A stretch of 64,000 bases of DNA from Pezizomycotina sp. ARF18. Taxonomy: Eukaryota; Ascomycota. Below are positions 48,180 through 60,487 of the stretch, piece after piece. The stretch covers positions 33,426 through 97,425 of the forward strand of contig AZLU01000159.1 in the NCBI GenBank assembly GCA_002224055.1. The letters are read 5' to 3'. The notes below the pieces were generated by a model. That model was not told where the DNA came from. It made no database searches and saw only the letters and a program-made list of their open reading frames with translations. The translations under genes were made by a program, and so were the position numbers. Positions within the stretch are counted from its first letter, which is position 1. Each line of letters starts with the position of its first letter.

Positions 48180-50456
48180 TCACTTATCCTCGTCCTCTTC
48201 CGCGTCGTCAATTTCCTCGTCCCATCCTCGCTCCCAGAATCATCATCGGCTTCGTCGTTCTCGTCGTCTTCGTCGTCCTCGTCATCCTCTTCGTCCTCAT
48301 CGTCGAGCCCCTTTACGCCTTGCCATTCCACGTAGATATTGTCTATCCAACCTCTGCTAAGCGACAGCTTATACGGATCGAAAGGGAAGAACGTCTGTAA
48401 TTGTGATGTCTCATTCGCCGCTTTGTCGCCGCCGACCTGCACGCCGCCGTTTGCCGAGGAAGAGGAAGAAGTATGGAAGTCCGCCCGCTTGTTCCGTTCT
48501 ATGATGCTGTAGCAGTACACAAAGTCGAAGTGGTGCGCGAGGCGGGCGAATTGGTTGACGACGACGGCCGAGCACACCTAAATCGATTTTTATCAGCCCA
48601 GAGTCCTTTTTTTTTCAGAATATTAAGGGGGGATAATAAAAAGACAAACCTTCAGTGGATTGAACTTTGACGTGATCAACCGCTCCAGCACATTCAAACC
48701 GGGAGCCCACCCTTTAACCAGCATCACATCCTCGTCCTCATTCTCGCTAAATTTTTCGCCCTTGAGTTCCTTCCACCGGAAGCAGAAGATGTACATTACC
48801 GCCTGCGTGATAGCGTAGAACGACCCGAACCGGCTGACGTCAGCGCCGCTGCACTCCTTTTCCCTGTCGGTGACGAACCTGTCCAGCCAGGAGCACAGGT
48901 ACGTGACCGTATCGCGTATTGTCTGCCGGCTCAGCGTCTTCGCGCGGGCGACGTACGAGGCCGTGTACGCGCTCGCGGCCTGCCGCGTAACCTGCGACTT
49001 CGACATGTCGAGCGCCTGCGAGAGCAGCATGCCGAGGAAGTAATCCGACAGCCGCGGCGATTTCTGTGACGACCAGAAGACTACGAACTGAATATACCGC
49101 GACCGGAACGTCGGTAGCACGGTCACGTCGAAGAAGTGCAGTAGCAGCTCAAACGTCTCGAAGGATGCCTGGCTCGGTTCCGCGATGGGCTCGTCGGGAA
49201 ACAGCGAGGAGAAGTACGTGAATAGAACCTCGAGCATCGCGTCCAGCTTCTCGACGGTTTCTTTGATCTTCTTAACCGAATCTTCCCCGCCGTCGTCCGA
49301 TTCCGCGTCGTCGTCGCTTTCGTCTGCGTCGTCATCCTCCAGCTCCGCCGCCATCCGCGATTTCGCCCTCTCCACCATATCCACCTCCCCGTTCCCATTC
49401 CCGTTTAATTCCCTCGCCAGCGTCTCCCCTTCTTCCTCCTCCAGGTCGTCAAAGTTCACCTGGATCTCAACGTCCACCTGCATAACCTTTCGAATATAAG
49501 GCCCATAATCTTGGTCCGAGAGACGGGTGCGTAGTCGAGGATGCGGAGGAGGTTCGTCATGAATGTCGTCTGGTATATTCTCTTCTGGTCTTTGTGCGGG
49601 AACTCGGACTGTATAGCCTGGAAAAGCGCGGAATAAGCCGTCGGTACCATGTCCAGTAGCGACCGCAGCGCTCTGTGTGCCCTATTAAAAATTTCTTTCC
49701 TCGTGACCGGTACGTCGCCTGGTATGCGACCTATTTCGCGTGGCTCTATAATAGAAAAACTTCAATCAGTACCAAAAAAGTATCTCTATACAAGCTATTT
49801 CATTCTGGAATCCGTACGTAGCGTTAAGTGCTTCACCAGCATCCTCATCACCGTAAACACGTAGTTCGAATGCGCGCTGACGACATTCATCAGGAAGCCC
49901 ATGTACGCCGCGTAGAACCTCTCGTCGCGGCCGGCCCAATTGAAGCTCACGATGTCGTGCACGATCCCGCTGCACTGCTGGTTAAGCTGCGCGACGACGT
50001 ACGTCAGCGCCGACAGTATCTCCCGGAGCTCCTTCGACGACGGCGCAAAGTCGTCCGAGGGTGACATTGTGAATTTCTTCCTCAATTCTTCGAAGCGCTG
50101 CGATTGTTTGTTCTATCATAGTAAAAAAAAAAAAAAGAAACCACCCAATAAAAATCCTGAGTTTTAGCTCTGAAGCCAGAAGACAAGTGTTTGGGCAATG
50201 AGAAAAAAAAAAAAAAAAAAAAACGTACCGATTTCTGCTCGTCCAGCGCGCCGATAACGTACTTCCTCATCATTCCCTCCGAAAGGTGGATATCCAGCGC
50301 TGTGGTGCCAGCTGGGTCGACTATCCGTACTCTTTTCGACGGGGTCGGCGCTGCGCCGTTGGCGATGTCCGATGCCCCACGTTTAAGGCTGCCATTGCCG
50401 TTCGTATGGCTTAGGATCGAGATTGCACCGTTGGCGTCCTTAAGAAGAGAAACCAT
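48180..50456 (-). CDS. rrn3: RNA polymerase I initiation factor Rrn3 (TIF-IA)
   Basis: Rrn3 bridges RNA polymerase I to the core promoter factor on rDNA and is a target of growth signalling. ATG 50456 opens MVSLLKDANGAISILSHTNG, then TPSKRVRIVD. Intron 1 begins after ALDEQKS with GTACG followed directly by 23 T. Exon 2 has MSPSDDFAPSSKELREILSA, HDIVSFNWAGRDERFYAAYM and FTVMRMLVKHLT. After another intron: REIGRIPGDVPVTRKEIFNR, AHRALRSLLDMVPTAYSALF, FPHKDQKRIYQTTFMTNLLR. The large exon (to 48650) starts VDVEIQVNFDDLEEEEGETL and holds the HEAT-like body, SYVARAKTLSRQTIRDTVTY and NEDEDVMLVKGWAPGLNVLE. The last exon has FFPFDPYKLSLSRGWIDNIY and an Asp/Glu-rich tail; with one missing base it ends at TGA 48182-48180. 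Divergent from mrp2. Confidence 0.94.
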
Positions 50457-50846
50457 CTGAGCGAGTGATGATTGTGCATAAGGGGTGGGTGGATAGTAAA
50501 CAGCACTGGAAAAGACCAGATGGTTCAGTTGTATGTTTTCAATTCGTAAAAAAAGAACGTCGCGTGGGTTCTCTGAGAAAGAATGAATGTGAGAGTGAGT
50601 GATGGTGGGTTGGTTTTAAAGAGGGAAAGGAAAATTTTTTCTGGTTGTGTGGGTTGGATTGAAGGGGGTTAAAGGAATCCTGGCTGGTTGGTTTTACCTG
50701 CTCATTTTGCCTCGAAGTTATTGGCGGCAACCTGAGAAAAATAAAATCCAACCTCCGAAAGCTCCACACGAAGACTCTATCACGACATTATTTTCACCTA
50801 CACCGTTCATCGAATCAAAAGACTTCACGGCCCTTAACCATCCATC
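50457..50846. promoter_or_regulatory. Shared divergent promoter rrn3 / mrp2
   Basis: 390 bp between the start codons. GTGTGGGTTGG-type G/T-rich sequence lies near 50645. A gene for rRNA transcription and a gene for a mitoribosomal protein would share regulatory input here. Confidence 0.5.
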
Positions 50847-51360
50847 ATGTCGACGAAGCTGCCCTACAAGCTCGGCTGGTAATAATTCCCATCTCACCTC
50901 CCCTTCCTCACCGCGATTGACTCCCGTTCCGTCAACAACCGTCACACAATGCTAACTTACCCAGCTTCGTCAACGCCAAAATCCTGCGTGACGCCTACAA
51001 GCGCGAAACCTTCAAGGACCACGAAATAACCCGGCAGGCGCTGCGCTACATCGCCCGGAACATGACGCTGCCTGCCCGTCAGCGCGCGGAGGCGCAGCTC
51101 AGGCTCACGCAGCTACCCGTCTCCTCGCAGCCAACAAAGATCAAGAACAGGTGCATAATGGGAGGGAAAGGGAGGGGCGTACTGAGGGCTTTTAAGATGG
51201 CTAGGTTAGTATATTTTTATTCAGATCCTTTCTCGAAGTGGGGGAGTAAAGTTAGGTTAGGTTGAAGGTTGAACTAATGATATATTCTATACCGTAGTAT
51301 CCGTTCAGAATAGCTGCGCTGGATGGACAACTTCCCGGAGTCCGCGTTGCAAGTTGGTAG
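50847..51360 (+). CDS. mrp2: Mitochondrial ribosomal protein uS14m
   Basis: Small-subunit mitoribosomal protein of the S14 family. Exon 1 (ATG 50847) encodes MSTKLPYKLG; intron 1 (GTAATA to TTACCCAG) is about 85 bp. Exon 2 reads FVNAKILRDAYKRETFKDHE, RQALRYIARNMTLPARQRAE and the S14 signature IKNRCIMGGKGRGVLRAFKM. Intron 2 (GTTAGT) is followed by YPFRIAALDGQLPGVRVASW and TAG 51358-51360, the universal S14 ending. One base seems missing at the second splice junction (51298 region), since joining at the visible acceptor gives a frame break. About 115 residues, as expected. Confidence 0.95.
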
Positions 51361-52024
51361 AAATTGTGAACAGTGGGTCACTATTATGTGAGCTTGTTGT
51401 TGGTATCAATCTAGCGAATTCATTGCGGGAACAAACTGTAAATATTGTACAAATATAAAACAGGGTATAGACATCATTTAGAAAGAAGAACGCTTCTGCG
51501 TCGAGACGTAGAGAATATATACTCTCTCCAACTCTGCATGGGCATCTGGGAGCAGAACGAAGCAGAAGGAGATAGTAGAAAAGTGAGAAGAGACCATTAA
51601 GACTAAATCGCAAGAAAATATACTTCAGATATAAAGTGAGTACGAGATCGAACATCTACTGATACTATAACGGGAATAAGGACTAATATGAAACAACACA
51701 AAAAGGGAAATAATCTCATCATTAAGATCGTGATCGTGATCCGTTAAAAGTAAAATACATAGAAGAAAAAAGCGCGCGATTTTCTAGAACTTCAAAGACA
51801 ATAACCGCCTATGAGTAGAAAACAAGGATCAATAGAAATAAAAAGTCTCAACAATGCACGCTAAATGAAATGTCCATGACATGTGCGCCTAGAAAAGGTA
51901 CAAAAGAAACATGGCTATGTGCATCGAGAAGAGATACAAAAATATAGGGAAAGTTATGGTAGAGGAATAAGTGAGGATGTTATAGAGTGGGGGTGCCGGT
52001 TGGAGAGAAAAGAGGTGACTTTTT
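51361..52024. other. Intergenic, convergent 3' ends
   Basis: Between mrp2 and lsd1 3' ends. AT-rich; no coding evidence seen. Confidence 0.5.
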
Positions 52025-55000
52025 TTAAGTGGAAGCAGGCTTTGGCCTCTCAGCAACGGTGATATTTCCATGGTCGTCGATCGAGAATTGCTGGCCGCTA
52101 AGTCTGCACATTCGTTCAATCGTGCGCATCAAGGGTTCCTAATTCAATGGGTTATAATTTAGTTACTGGAGTTTAATTATATTAAGCAGTTGGTGGAAAT
52201 ATATAGTGAATAACACCTACCATATCTTGCCGTGCCTGTCTTCGGCCGCAGATGGCCCTGGACAAGGATTTTGTTGCTCGTATGTGGCATAGTAATTCTG
52301 AACTTGGGCCAAATAGCTCTGCAAGTCCCGCTTGTAGGCAGCTTGCTCGGCGTCTCTTTGGGCATTGGTAGCGGCCGCTTGTCGCTCGTAACGAGCCTTT
52401 TCCCTCGGAGATACCGTCTCCCACTTCCTGCTCAAGGTATTCCTGATAGTTTCCTTGGTCACGTTTCTGCGACCCGCTTGCCGGAGCTCGTTTTTCGTCT
52501 GGTCCCATTTGTCCTTGGAGAATAGCACCCAAGGGTTGGCTTTGCCCGCCGTAGGCTTCGGAGGTGGACTGCCGAAAAGCTCTTCTGCCTTGACACGACA
52601 GCTTTCATAATAGCCATCCAAACGCTGTCTCTTCAGCTTGTAGTATTGTCGGATCGGATGCTCGTTCGGATCCGGATCTGTTTCCGCCTTCCGCTTCAAG
52701 AAGTTCGGTTTCGGCCTTGGTGGAGTGCCTTTTCGAGCTCTTCTTCGATACTAGACTTCGTCATGATGAGGTTTTCCGGTATCTGAATGTCGCCAATATA
52801 GGACCTAAGTACCTCCTCGGCAGCTCTCAATCCGCTAATGTAGGCCCCGGGAACGGTAGCAGGATGGGTTCCGCAAGTCGCTTCGCCGGCGAAAAATAGT
52901 TTCCCGTCGATAGATTTGGCTAGATTATCGTAGTCCGTCGGCGTGGTAGTGACGCTCGAGAAGGAATAAGATCCTCTGCTGAACTCATCCTGGCGCCATT
53001 TGGTCACGATAACCTCAACGGGGTCGGGAAGCTTCTGTAGATTAAACTTCTTTCTAAAGATTCTAGTAAGGATCTTCATGGCTTCCTGAGAAAGCTCGGA
53101 TTCTAGTTCTGTCTCCACCTGAACTGCGGCCTCGCCCGCCATCAAGCCGACTACAAATGCACAAGCAATTAATGATCAGGAAAAATAAAAATAAAATAAG
53201 AGGTAGGGAGGATCATTACCTAGAGCCGGTCGACCGCACGCCTTCGATACGTTCCAGAACATGTAAAATCTCCCACGGTTGGCTGCATAGCTTGACTGTT
53301 TCGTTGGGTCTCCCCATGGCTCTCGCAATGTGCCAAACATATCGTTGTCGACGTCCCAAAAAGGCTTGTCGAATATCAAGATTACCTGCCAAGTTATATC
53401 AGTTAAATGATTTTTCTTGCCGTGTGGGGTGGCTTTACGAACATACCTTGTTGAAGACACCAAAGCCTAGATTGTCGATGGCATCCTGCTTCCAGCTAGG
53501 CAGATTAGGATTAAATTGTATCGTATCGTTCTTCAAGCAGCCCAAAGATGATGTTACGACGACCTTGTCGACTTTCATGAATTTCCGGTTTTCCACCTCG
53601 AATTCGATAGTGGATGTAGCACCAACTGGCACTAAGAAAGCAAGTTGAGCTTTTTGTGCGATCTCAATTTCCTTCTCGTCGTCCCAACTAATCACGACTT
53701 CCTTGGTGAGATCGTCCTGGTCGTAGGTAACTCTCCTGACAGGAATATCAGTGTAGACATTCTCCAACGGCTTTGGATATTCCGCAAGGGTATCGACCAG
53801 GCTTGAATACCCCCCGACCATGAGACAATGAGCTCCAGCAAAGTTATTGCCTTCATCTTGGTCCCAGAGTGACAGACTGAGTTCGTCCTCGCGACAAGCG
53901 TTCGAGTATTCACTGTTGGCATGGTGCCAGTTGAATAAGCGCTGGTGCTGCGAATTTACGTAAGTCATCTCCTTATAGTGATCTAGGACCTTATCCAGAG
54001 TCTTCCCCAAAGATTCCCGGCCGTTTTCGTCGCAAACAGGCTGAATATCCACGTCTTCAAATTTATCTACGCCGGGTCTCAAGGACCACCCTTCGTGTTG
54101 TAGCTTCATGGCCGCGGGTAGTTTCTTAGGGGCTTCGGCAGCTTCGTCTTCCCTCGGTAAGTCTCTATTTGTCGAAGTCCACAACCTTCCGAGTGGTCTG
54201 TCCCAGGTGTCGAGCCAATCTCCTCTTCGCTCGCCAAGGGCAATCGGCCCAAGGCCTCCATCACCAGGCGCGTTGCGGCACTGGTCTATTAAAGTGGAGC
54301 TGATCGCTTCTGCTGTCTTAATAGGAGCTTGTTCGGCTTTGAACTCACCGACGCGGTCCAACGCATCGTTGTACATGAAATCAACCTTGTCGTCTTCTCT
54401 TTTGCTAACCTCTTTTCCATTTGTGTCGTAGATGGGACAGGCGCCTTTTACATAGTGCAATGGCAGACCCTTTTGTTTAATTATCGCATCTAGTGGGTTG
54501 CCCGTAAGACCTGTTATTACTTGCGCTCCAATTTCGACGCTCGGCTGTTCAAGGACCGGGATGGATGGATGGCCTTCAATTGGTCGGGATGGGCTCTGAA
54601 GAGGACGCGAAAATACCCTTCCACCGAGCCTATCTCTTGCTTCAAGGACATATACTTGTGGAATGTCCTCAGGTTGACGAATCGGTCTTTGAATTGCCAG
54701 AAGAGGTAGTTTAACTGTCTCGCACAGCTTAACCAGAAACGCCGGCTCCAATGATTCCAACAATCTTTTGTGATTTTGATCGCTCGGGGAAATCAAGGCA
54801 CCCATAGTTGATATAGCCATGTCGAACGAGGAATTCCCAGCAGTAATCGGCAAGTTCAGCGTGACGTGGATCGCTGATACAACTGGCGGCCTGCTCTCTC
54901 GTTATTGGTGATGTGAGCGTGGTGTGCCACAGTTTCAGTATCTTATTCCTGATGATAAGATAGTTCGTCGCCTGGAGGAGATTTATGGAGTGCCGCAGCA

Positions 55001-55546
55001 GTCTATGTTCCTCGGGGTGGAGCTGATACGGTTCCAAACGGCTCATGAAAGCATACTGTCCGATTTCACTTCTCCACTTCGGTGAGTCCGGTTCCCTCTC
55101 AAGTCTCTCAAACTTTCGGGGTTCTTCCTGAAGGTTTCCTTCATTTCTGAAATTTTTTCAGCCTTCTTTTTCTTCCAACGGAGCTTGGTGTCGTCTTTCT
55201 TAAATTGCTTCACATCGCGCTCCGTTTCGCTAACAAGCTTATCATCCAGATCGGACAGCTCAGAGTCTGATAGGTTAGCAGCATCGGCCGCAGCCGTGGT
55301 ATAGGATGATGGCGCCGATGACACCGAGGAAGGCGAATCTCCGCTGGAGAAAACGGCAGAAGACGCCGATACCGATGCTGGAGACTGATGAGATCTAGAC
55401 ATTGACCTCGTCATCCTAGTGTCAGGGGAGACTGCCATGGGATCACCACACCGGCGACTACGCGGTGTCTCAACTCTCCTCAGTCCTCGGGTACTACTCG
55501 TAAAACTCGACGCTGTCTGCGCTATGTCGCTGACTTTATTGCATTC

Positions 55547-55578
<32 letters not shown>

Positions 55579-55685
55579 AGTTAGTTATAATCTCTAGAGA
55601 TATCAACTTTGCACTAAATTCTTCAGGCACTCATACCTTTCGTCGAGCGAGATCTACTCCTTGTAACCATGGCTGTTTCGGTCAT
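52025..55685 (-). CDS. Lysine-specific histone demethylase LSD1-like (SWIRM, amine oxidase, HMG box)
   Basis: FAD-dependent amine oxidase acting on methylated histone lysines. Start MTETAMVTRSRSRSTK at 55685, then an intron with a 28-A/T run (near 55548-55575). A Ser-rich N-terminus and a basic coiled segment (LRWKKKKAEKISEMKE) precede the SWIRM domain: LHPEEHRLLRHSINLLQATN, REQAASCISDPRHAELADYC, RHGYINYGCLDFPE. The FAD-binding loop is KIVGIIGAGVSG near 54740, then LEARDRLGGRVF. Oxidase body: GAQVITGLTGNPLDAIIKQK, GAHCLMVGGYSSLVDTLAEY, DKVVVTSSLGCLKNDTIQFN, and LFFAGEATCGTHPATVPGAY. The C-terminus has an HMG box (NPWVLFSKDKWDQTKNELRQ) as in fission yeast Lsd1/Lsd2 and Aspergillus KdmA. A final exon (PLMRTIERMCRLSGQQFSID) ends at TAA 52027-52025. 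Frame breaks near 55085, 54740, 52700 and 52228. Confidence 0.93.
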
Positions 55686-57867
55686 TTTGGAGGTCGATTG
55701 TTTGTCTGCACGTTATGTCAGTAAGAGATTATTGACGTTTCGTTTGAATGAAATCTTAAAAAAAAAATTCCTTTCACTCGTAATGACGATGGTTAAACTG
55801 TAAAGAACACCACACCACTACACTTCAAAGTGTGTCCTCCCCTACTCCCTGATCCCAATTATATATGGAAGCATATAGGAAAAGTTCTTACTTCAAGTCT
55901 TTTTAGAACCAGATGCTGAATAGAAAAAGAGTGAATTTTGGCTGATAGTAAGAAGGGTTCGAAATCGCTTGGAAAAGGAGGGGCAGTAGTAAGTTGAGGT
56001 ACCAAATGAGACAAAACTGGTTGAAGTTATGTTTTCTCCAGTTGTTTCCATGTGTTTCTGTAAACCCGCTGAAGCATAATATATATATATATATAAAGTC
56101 ACGATCTTGAATATATACCTTAAATGCGATATGACAATGAAAGAACCGATCTTGAAAAACAAGCACCGGAATACATGTCTCCCCCACTTCTCTTCTTTAT
56201 AACTTTCTACCGGTTCTTGTTGGTATAATCGCTACTCTTACACATGGGCAAAATTAACGAAATGACGCAAAATGAATATTGATCAAGAAATAAATATATT
56301 TGTATATATTCAACAACTTACCAAAGATTGAGATTGGATAATATCGCTCAATGTGATATGAGAGGAACACCGAGAACCTTCGTTCTGGGGGAGATGTTGG
56401 TGAGAGATCGTTTCGAACATCATGGCGGGGCGCAACCTAGCAGCGAGGTGACTTGTAATCAATGACTTGGACGACAGCTTCCTCCGGTGGAACCTCAGGC
56501 TGCCAGTTGCTCGATGACTTCGTTTGATATTCCTTCCTAGCGCTGAGGTCTTTTCAGGATATTGCAAGATGTAATGGTAGTGTTTTCTATATGGTTTGCG
56601 TCTTTCTTTCTCTCTTCTTGGGCTTTGATAATTCAAATTTCTTCAAAATGCGCTGTATTATATATTTTGTCCAATTAGCGATTTTTGACCGACCTCGAAA
56701 TACCAAGGAAACAGAAGACGAATCGAAAGAAGGAATGAATGAAAAGGAAGCTCACCATCTTTTTAACCGCACGTGTAAAGATTAAACTTCTAACATTTTG
56801 TTAATGATTAAAACATCCTTTATATCTTCTGTGTCTTTCTACGCTGGAGATGATATTATTAATAATTATTATTGTATGACCGAAACTAACGAAAGGGACA
56901 AGTGATTTCGCCCAAATGTGGCTTTTGAAACTCCAGCGATTCCTGTTGAGGATTTCAGGGATAGCAGCTGTACGATTTCAAGAATGAGAAGCAAATTGCA
57001 GATATTCTGTTAACCGTAAAAATAGGTCCAATGAGTTCAAAATACACTTTGAACTATATAATTGGAATATATCGACGTTCGATTGTCGCTTCTCTGATAG
57101 ACGGGAGATCTAATATCGGGGTTATTCTGCAAGAATTACTGGACTGAACCCCCCGAAATGCGTTTCCGCCGAGGGCGAATATGCATCTAGATCCAACTCC
57201 AGCAAGGAAACCAATATTGAAATTCGGATTTTGCGAGGTCTATATTTGAATTGAAACCTTTAGGTCCGTATGTATATATATAAACCAATTTTAGTGAATA
57301 AAAATTTTTTTATAAAACATCTCATGCCATCCTCTTTTTTATCATAGAAGAAGCCTTGGGGGTGAGCAGGTTTTGTGGGAGGGATTCCAGACCTTCCTCT
57401 TAGGAGTGGAGCGGGTGGACCGTGCTAGTTTGAAGAAATACTGCCGCTGTCCAACAAAAAAAAAGTCCACCCAAAGCAAGGAATACTGTACATCACGGAA
57501 TTACGCCTTCTCCATCAGTAACTGCGTATTTCATAACGGTCGTTTTCGCTAACTTGTGCCCGTTTTCGTTCGAATGCTTACAGCGGTTAAACAAACACAA
57601 AAAAAACTTGTCACTAGGACAAAACGGGCGACCTGGATGGAGTAAAAAAAAAAAAATATATATATATATATTTTAGACACCTCTTTTTTACGGTTCAGGA
57701 AATGGTCCTTCCTGATTCGGGTTTGTTTTCGGTCGAATTTGAAACGGCTAATCTTGCCTCTCTATGCTACCTGGGCACTTTTTTAAAAGCACCTTTGTAT
57801 CTTTTGATTCACCTAATCGTGCTGGTAATATATTGTTGCCACCATCATATAATGTTTGAGACAGACA

Positions 57868-58025
57868 TGTAATGTCGATACAAACATACAAGTCGATACG
57901 AACATGTAATGTTCGAACATCCAATGTTTGGCACGAACATGTAATGTTAGTGCGAACATGTAATGTGATCCGACATGTAATAATGTTGCTACCGTCATGT
58001 AATGATGCTACCGTCATGTCGTGCT
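57868..58025. repeat. Degenerate tandem repeat of GAACATGTAATGT
   Basis: About nine imperfect copies of a 13-17 bp unit built on ACATGTAATGT and TCATGTAATG; most copies carry ATGTAATG. Spacing varies, unlike a simple microsatellite. Lies outside any gene I can support. Confidence 0.8.
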
Positions 58026-58512
58026 GGTACATACTTATTGTTAGGGATGCTCCGGCAAGAACGAGTACTTGTACGAACACCAAATATACGAAGGTAATAC
58101 AAAATCAATCAATAAATTAAATATTAAAAAAGAATTTAACTACTTCAATATTATAAAGATTTTACAAAATATGTGATAAATATCTCAATTCAACATCGGG
58201 GGATTTTGCCCTTTGTAAGCAAAACTCGCCACGTTCCTCTCATTGTTCTATTGTTTGATAGGTCTTGATGCAGTTGACCACGGCTCGTTGAAGTAGTATA
58301 TAATCACAGCGAGCCCAGGAATGTAAAGAATCGTAACGAACCGTGTTTGATTTAAAGAGCTAAAAGAAAAAGGAAACGCCATTTTAATTGGTTAAATAAT
58401 ATAATGAGGAAAAACGGTCTATAGAATTGAAAGTACAAAACTCCTTTTTTTCCACCTTGATTGCCAATAAACGCCGGGAAGAGCAAGCAAATGTTCTATC
58501 TACAACGCAACG

Positions 58513-58660
58513 AAAAAAAAAAAAAAAAAAAAAAGAAACGAAACGAAACCAGAGGAAACGAAACGAAACGAAAGGAACGAAAGGAAAAGAACGAAAGAAA
58601 TAAAACGAAATGAAATGAAAGAAAATGAATGAAAGGAAACGAAAGAAAAATCGGAGGGTA
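58513..58660. repeat. A20 tract followed by (GAAAC)n-like purine satellite
   Basis: A homopolymer of about 22 A leads into imperfect repeats of GAAAC, GAAAG and GAAAT for over 100 bp, all purines on one strand apart from scattered C and T. Confidence 0.85.
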
Positions 58661-58759
58661 GTTGGCCATCTTTGTAGCGTAGGCTCCGCTTAGGCACAAC
58701 GCAGGCCAATTCTTGAATAGCTGCACTGAGTACACCGCGGCATGTTGCAATGTCGATAG

Positions 58760-59650
58760 TTAACTCTTGGAGCCGGAAAGCCTTGCGGGAAGAGGTGTGC
58801 CCGCAAAGAGTTCATCGACTCTTATAGAAGCATTGATACCGGTGCGGGTGGTATTGGACTCCGTCGGGAAGAGTTTCTTCAGAAAAGTTAGGACTATCAA
58901 GCATCTTTCAATAGATATGGTTATATAACCTTACTCACAATGTTTCGTGCTGAGGGTAGATCTTTTCCAGATACGTAACTCTCCGGAGATAATGCTGCCC
59001 GATTTGACGAGATCAATTGAAATCACGACTTGGGTTTGGCCTGACGTCCCGTCTTTCCAGATAGCGCATGCCGCGTCCAGGGAAGATGTTGTTTGAGAGT
59101 AGGCAATCTCCCACACGACGGATGGGAAACGACGGCCTATGGGTACTTGTGCAAGGTCGGGTTTTTTGAAGAGGAGCTTGTGAGAGTGAAGCCGCTGTAC
59201 GCTAAAAAATACATACAGGATGGAGAAATGGTAAAAGAAAGAAAGGAAAAGAAGTAAACATAAAGGAGTTACTTTAGCGAGCTCTAGAACCACTTACTTC
59301 GGAGGAGGAGAGGCTATGTATTGGGTCATTTGCAAAGGGAGATCCCATGGTGTTTATCCAGTCGGCCCAGGTAGCGATCGCGAAGGAGATGCCAGCTTCG
59401 TGGGGTGCTGACGGCATTACAACGCGGATTTAGAAGTAAGTGAATTATATAATATCCTGTTTAATGTCAATGCGATTCAATCAACAAGGATGCTTCTGAG
59501 AAAAATGCTTACCTGCGGTGATTTTCGGGATGTTGGTATTAAGAATTTCAGAGACTTTCTCGAAGCTGGTTTTAGAAATATTCTCAATAACCAGGTCCCC
59601 ATCGAAGGTCAGCGGTTATAATTTGTTTGACGATATCCTGCTAGTGCCAT
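58760..59650 (-). CDS. Small PD-(D/E)XK/Uma2-like fungal protein
   Basis: Minus-strand gene with about four exons. ATG 59650 (MALAGYRQTNY) with one missing base continues PLTFDGDLVIENISKTSFEK and LNTNIPKITA to a GTAAGC donor. Exon 2: PHEAGISFAIATWADWINTM and SPFANDPIHSLSSSE, GTAAGT donor. Exon 3: RLHSHKLLFKKPDLAQVPIG, RRFPSVVWEIAYSQTTSSLD, AACAIWKDGTSGQTQVVISI. A GTGAGT donor at 58937 probably leads to a last exon: FPTESNTTRTGINASIRVDE, LFAGTPLPARLSGSKS and TAA at 58762-58760. The FPSVVWEIAYS block (Glu after a beta strand), the tryptophan helix and the V-V-I-x-I strand are typical of small Uma2/PD-(D/E)XK-like proteins expanded in some ascomycetes, in which the tail carries a DELFAG-like motif; this comparison is from memory and is inference. 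Function unknown. It lies 1.7 kb from the AT-rich repeat block. Confidence 0.55.
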
Positions 59651-60487
59651 TGTTCAGCTTTTTTTTTTTTTTTTGGAGATTATATGAACTTGGGAACCTA
59701 CTGCCATTGTGTTGAATGCAAAGAAAAGTCGTTGTTGTTCGCCTGTCAAGAACTTTGATGTTTTTTGTTCAAAGACCTAGAAAGATTGCAATTTTGCAAA
59801 AAGTGGTCACTAAAAATTTCTTTCGGAGCAAAAAAAAAAAAAAGTGTAAGAAAAATATATATATATATATATTTTATTGTTATTTCTATTAAAGCGGAAT
59901 TTTCCGTCAGGACTCAGAGGTCATTGCTAGTAATAAACAGCACACACAATGTGCAGTTACTAATCGAGTAGTAAAGCTTGTCATTTAGCTAATAAAAACT
60001 CTACGGGTATCTTCCTCTGTCGCGAACATCTAAATTCTAATAACTGTTTAGAACTCGCCTATCTTGCCAAAAGAATCAAATATTGTTGTTGTGTAAATAA
60101 ATTTCTTAAACTGTCAAAAAAAAAAAATAATAAAAAAAATAAACCTAAAATTACGATTTCCCAAAGTGGTCTCAAAAAAAGGGATGTCAAAAAAAAGAGG
60201 ATGTTCAAACATAATATTGTAGTCGTGATGTCTAGCCTTTTTACTGGTGTGATCTCTACCGGAAAGCACGGGTGTCGAACCTTTTATAGTCGCGAACTCA
60301 CCTCAAAAAAAAAAAAAAAAAAAAAAACACTCACTGTTAATTTTCAGCCACGAAGAAATTATCAGTATTTGTTTAAAGTTATAAAATAAAAAATAAATAA
60401 TATAAACCAACTGAATACAACGTATGTTAAAGCAGATCCCTGTCATTCTATTATTTTTGCTGTACTGATTATCGTTCACTCATGTTC
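59651..60487. other. Intergenic with A/T tracts
   Basis: A (TA)n at about 59856-59871, A runs at 59830-59843 and 60305-60328. No coding evidence. Confidence 0.5.

Larger units (their letters stand above)
55686..58759. other. Gene-poor accessory region with short repeats
   Basis: 3.1 kb without a confident gene. A minus-strand stretch at 56310-56640 (HQHLPQNEGSRCSSHITLSD; other frame SSSNWQPEVPPEEAVVQVID) is mildly protein-like. Contains (TA)n at about 56079-56094 and 57657-57671, the ACATGTAATGT repeat block (57868-58025) and a GAAAC-type satellite (58530-58660). Confidence 0.45.
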
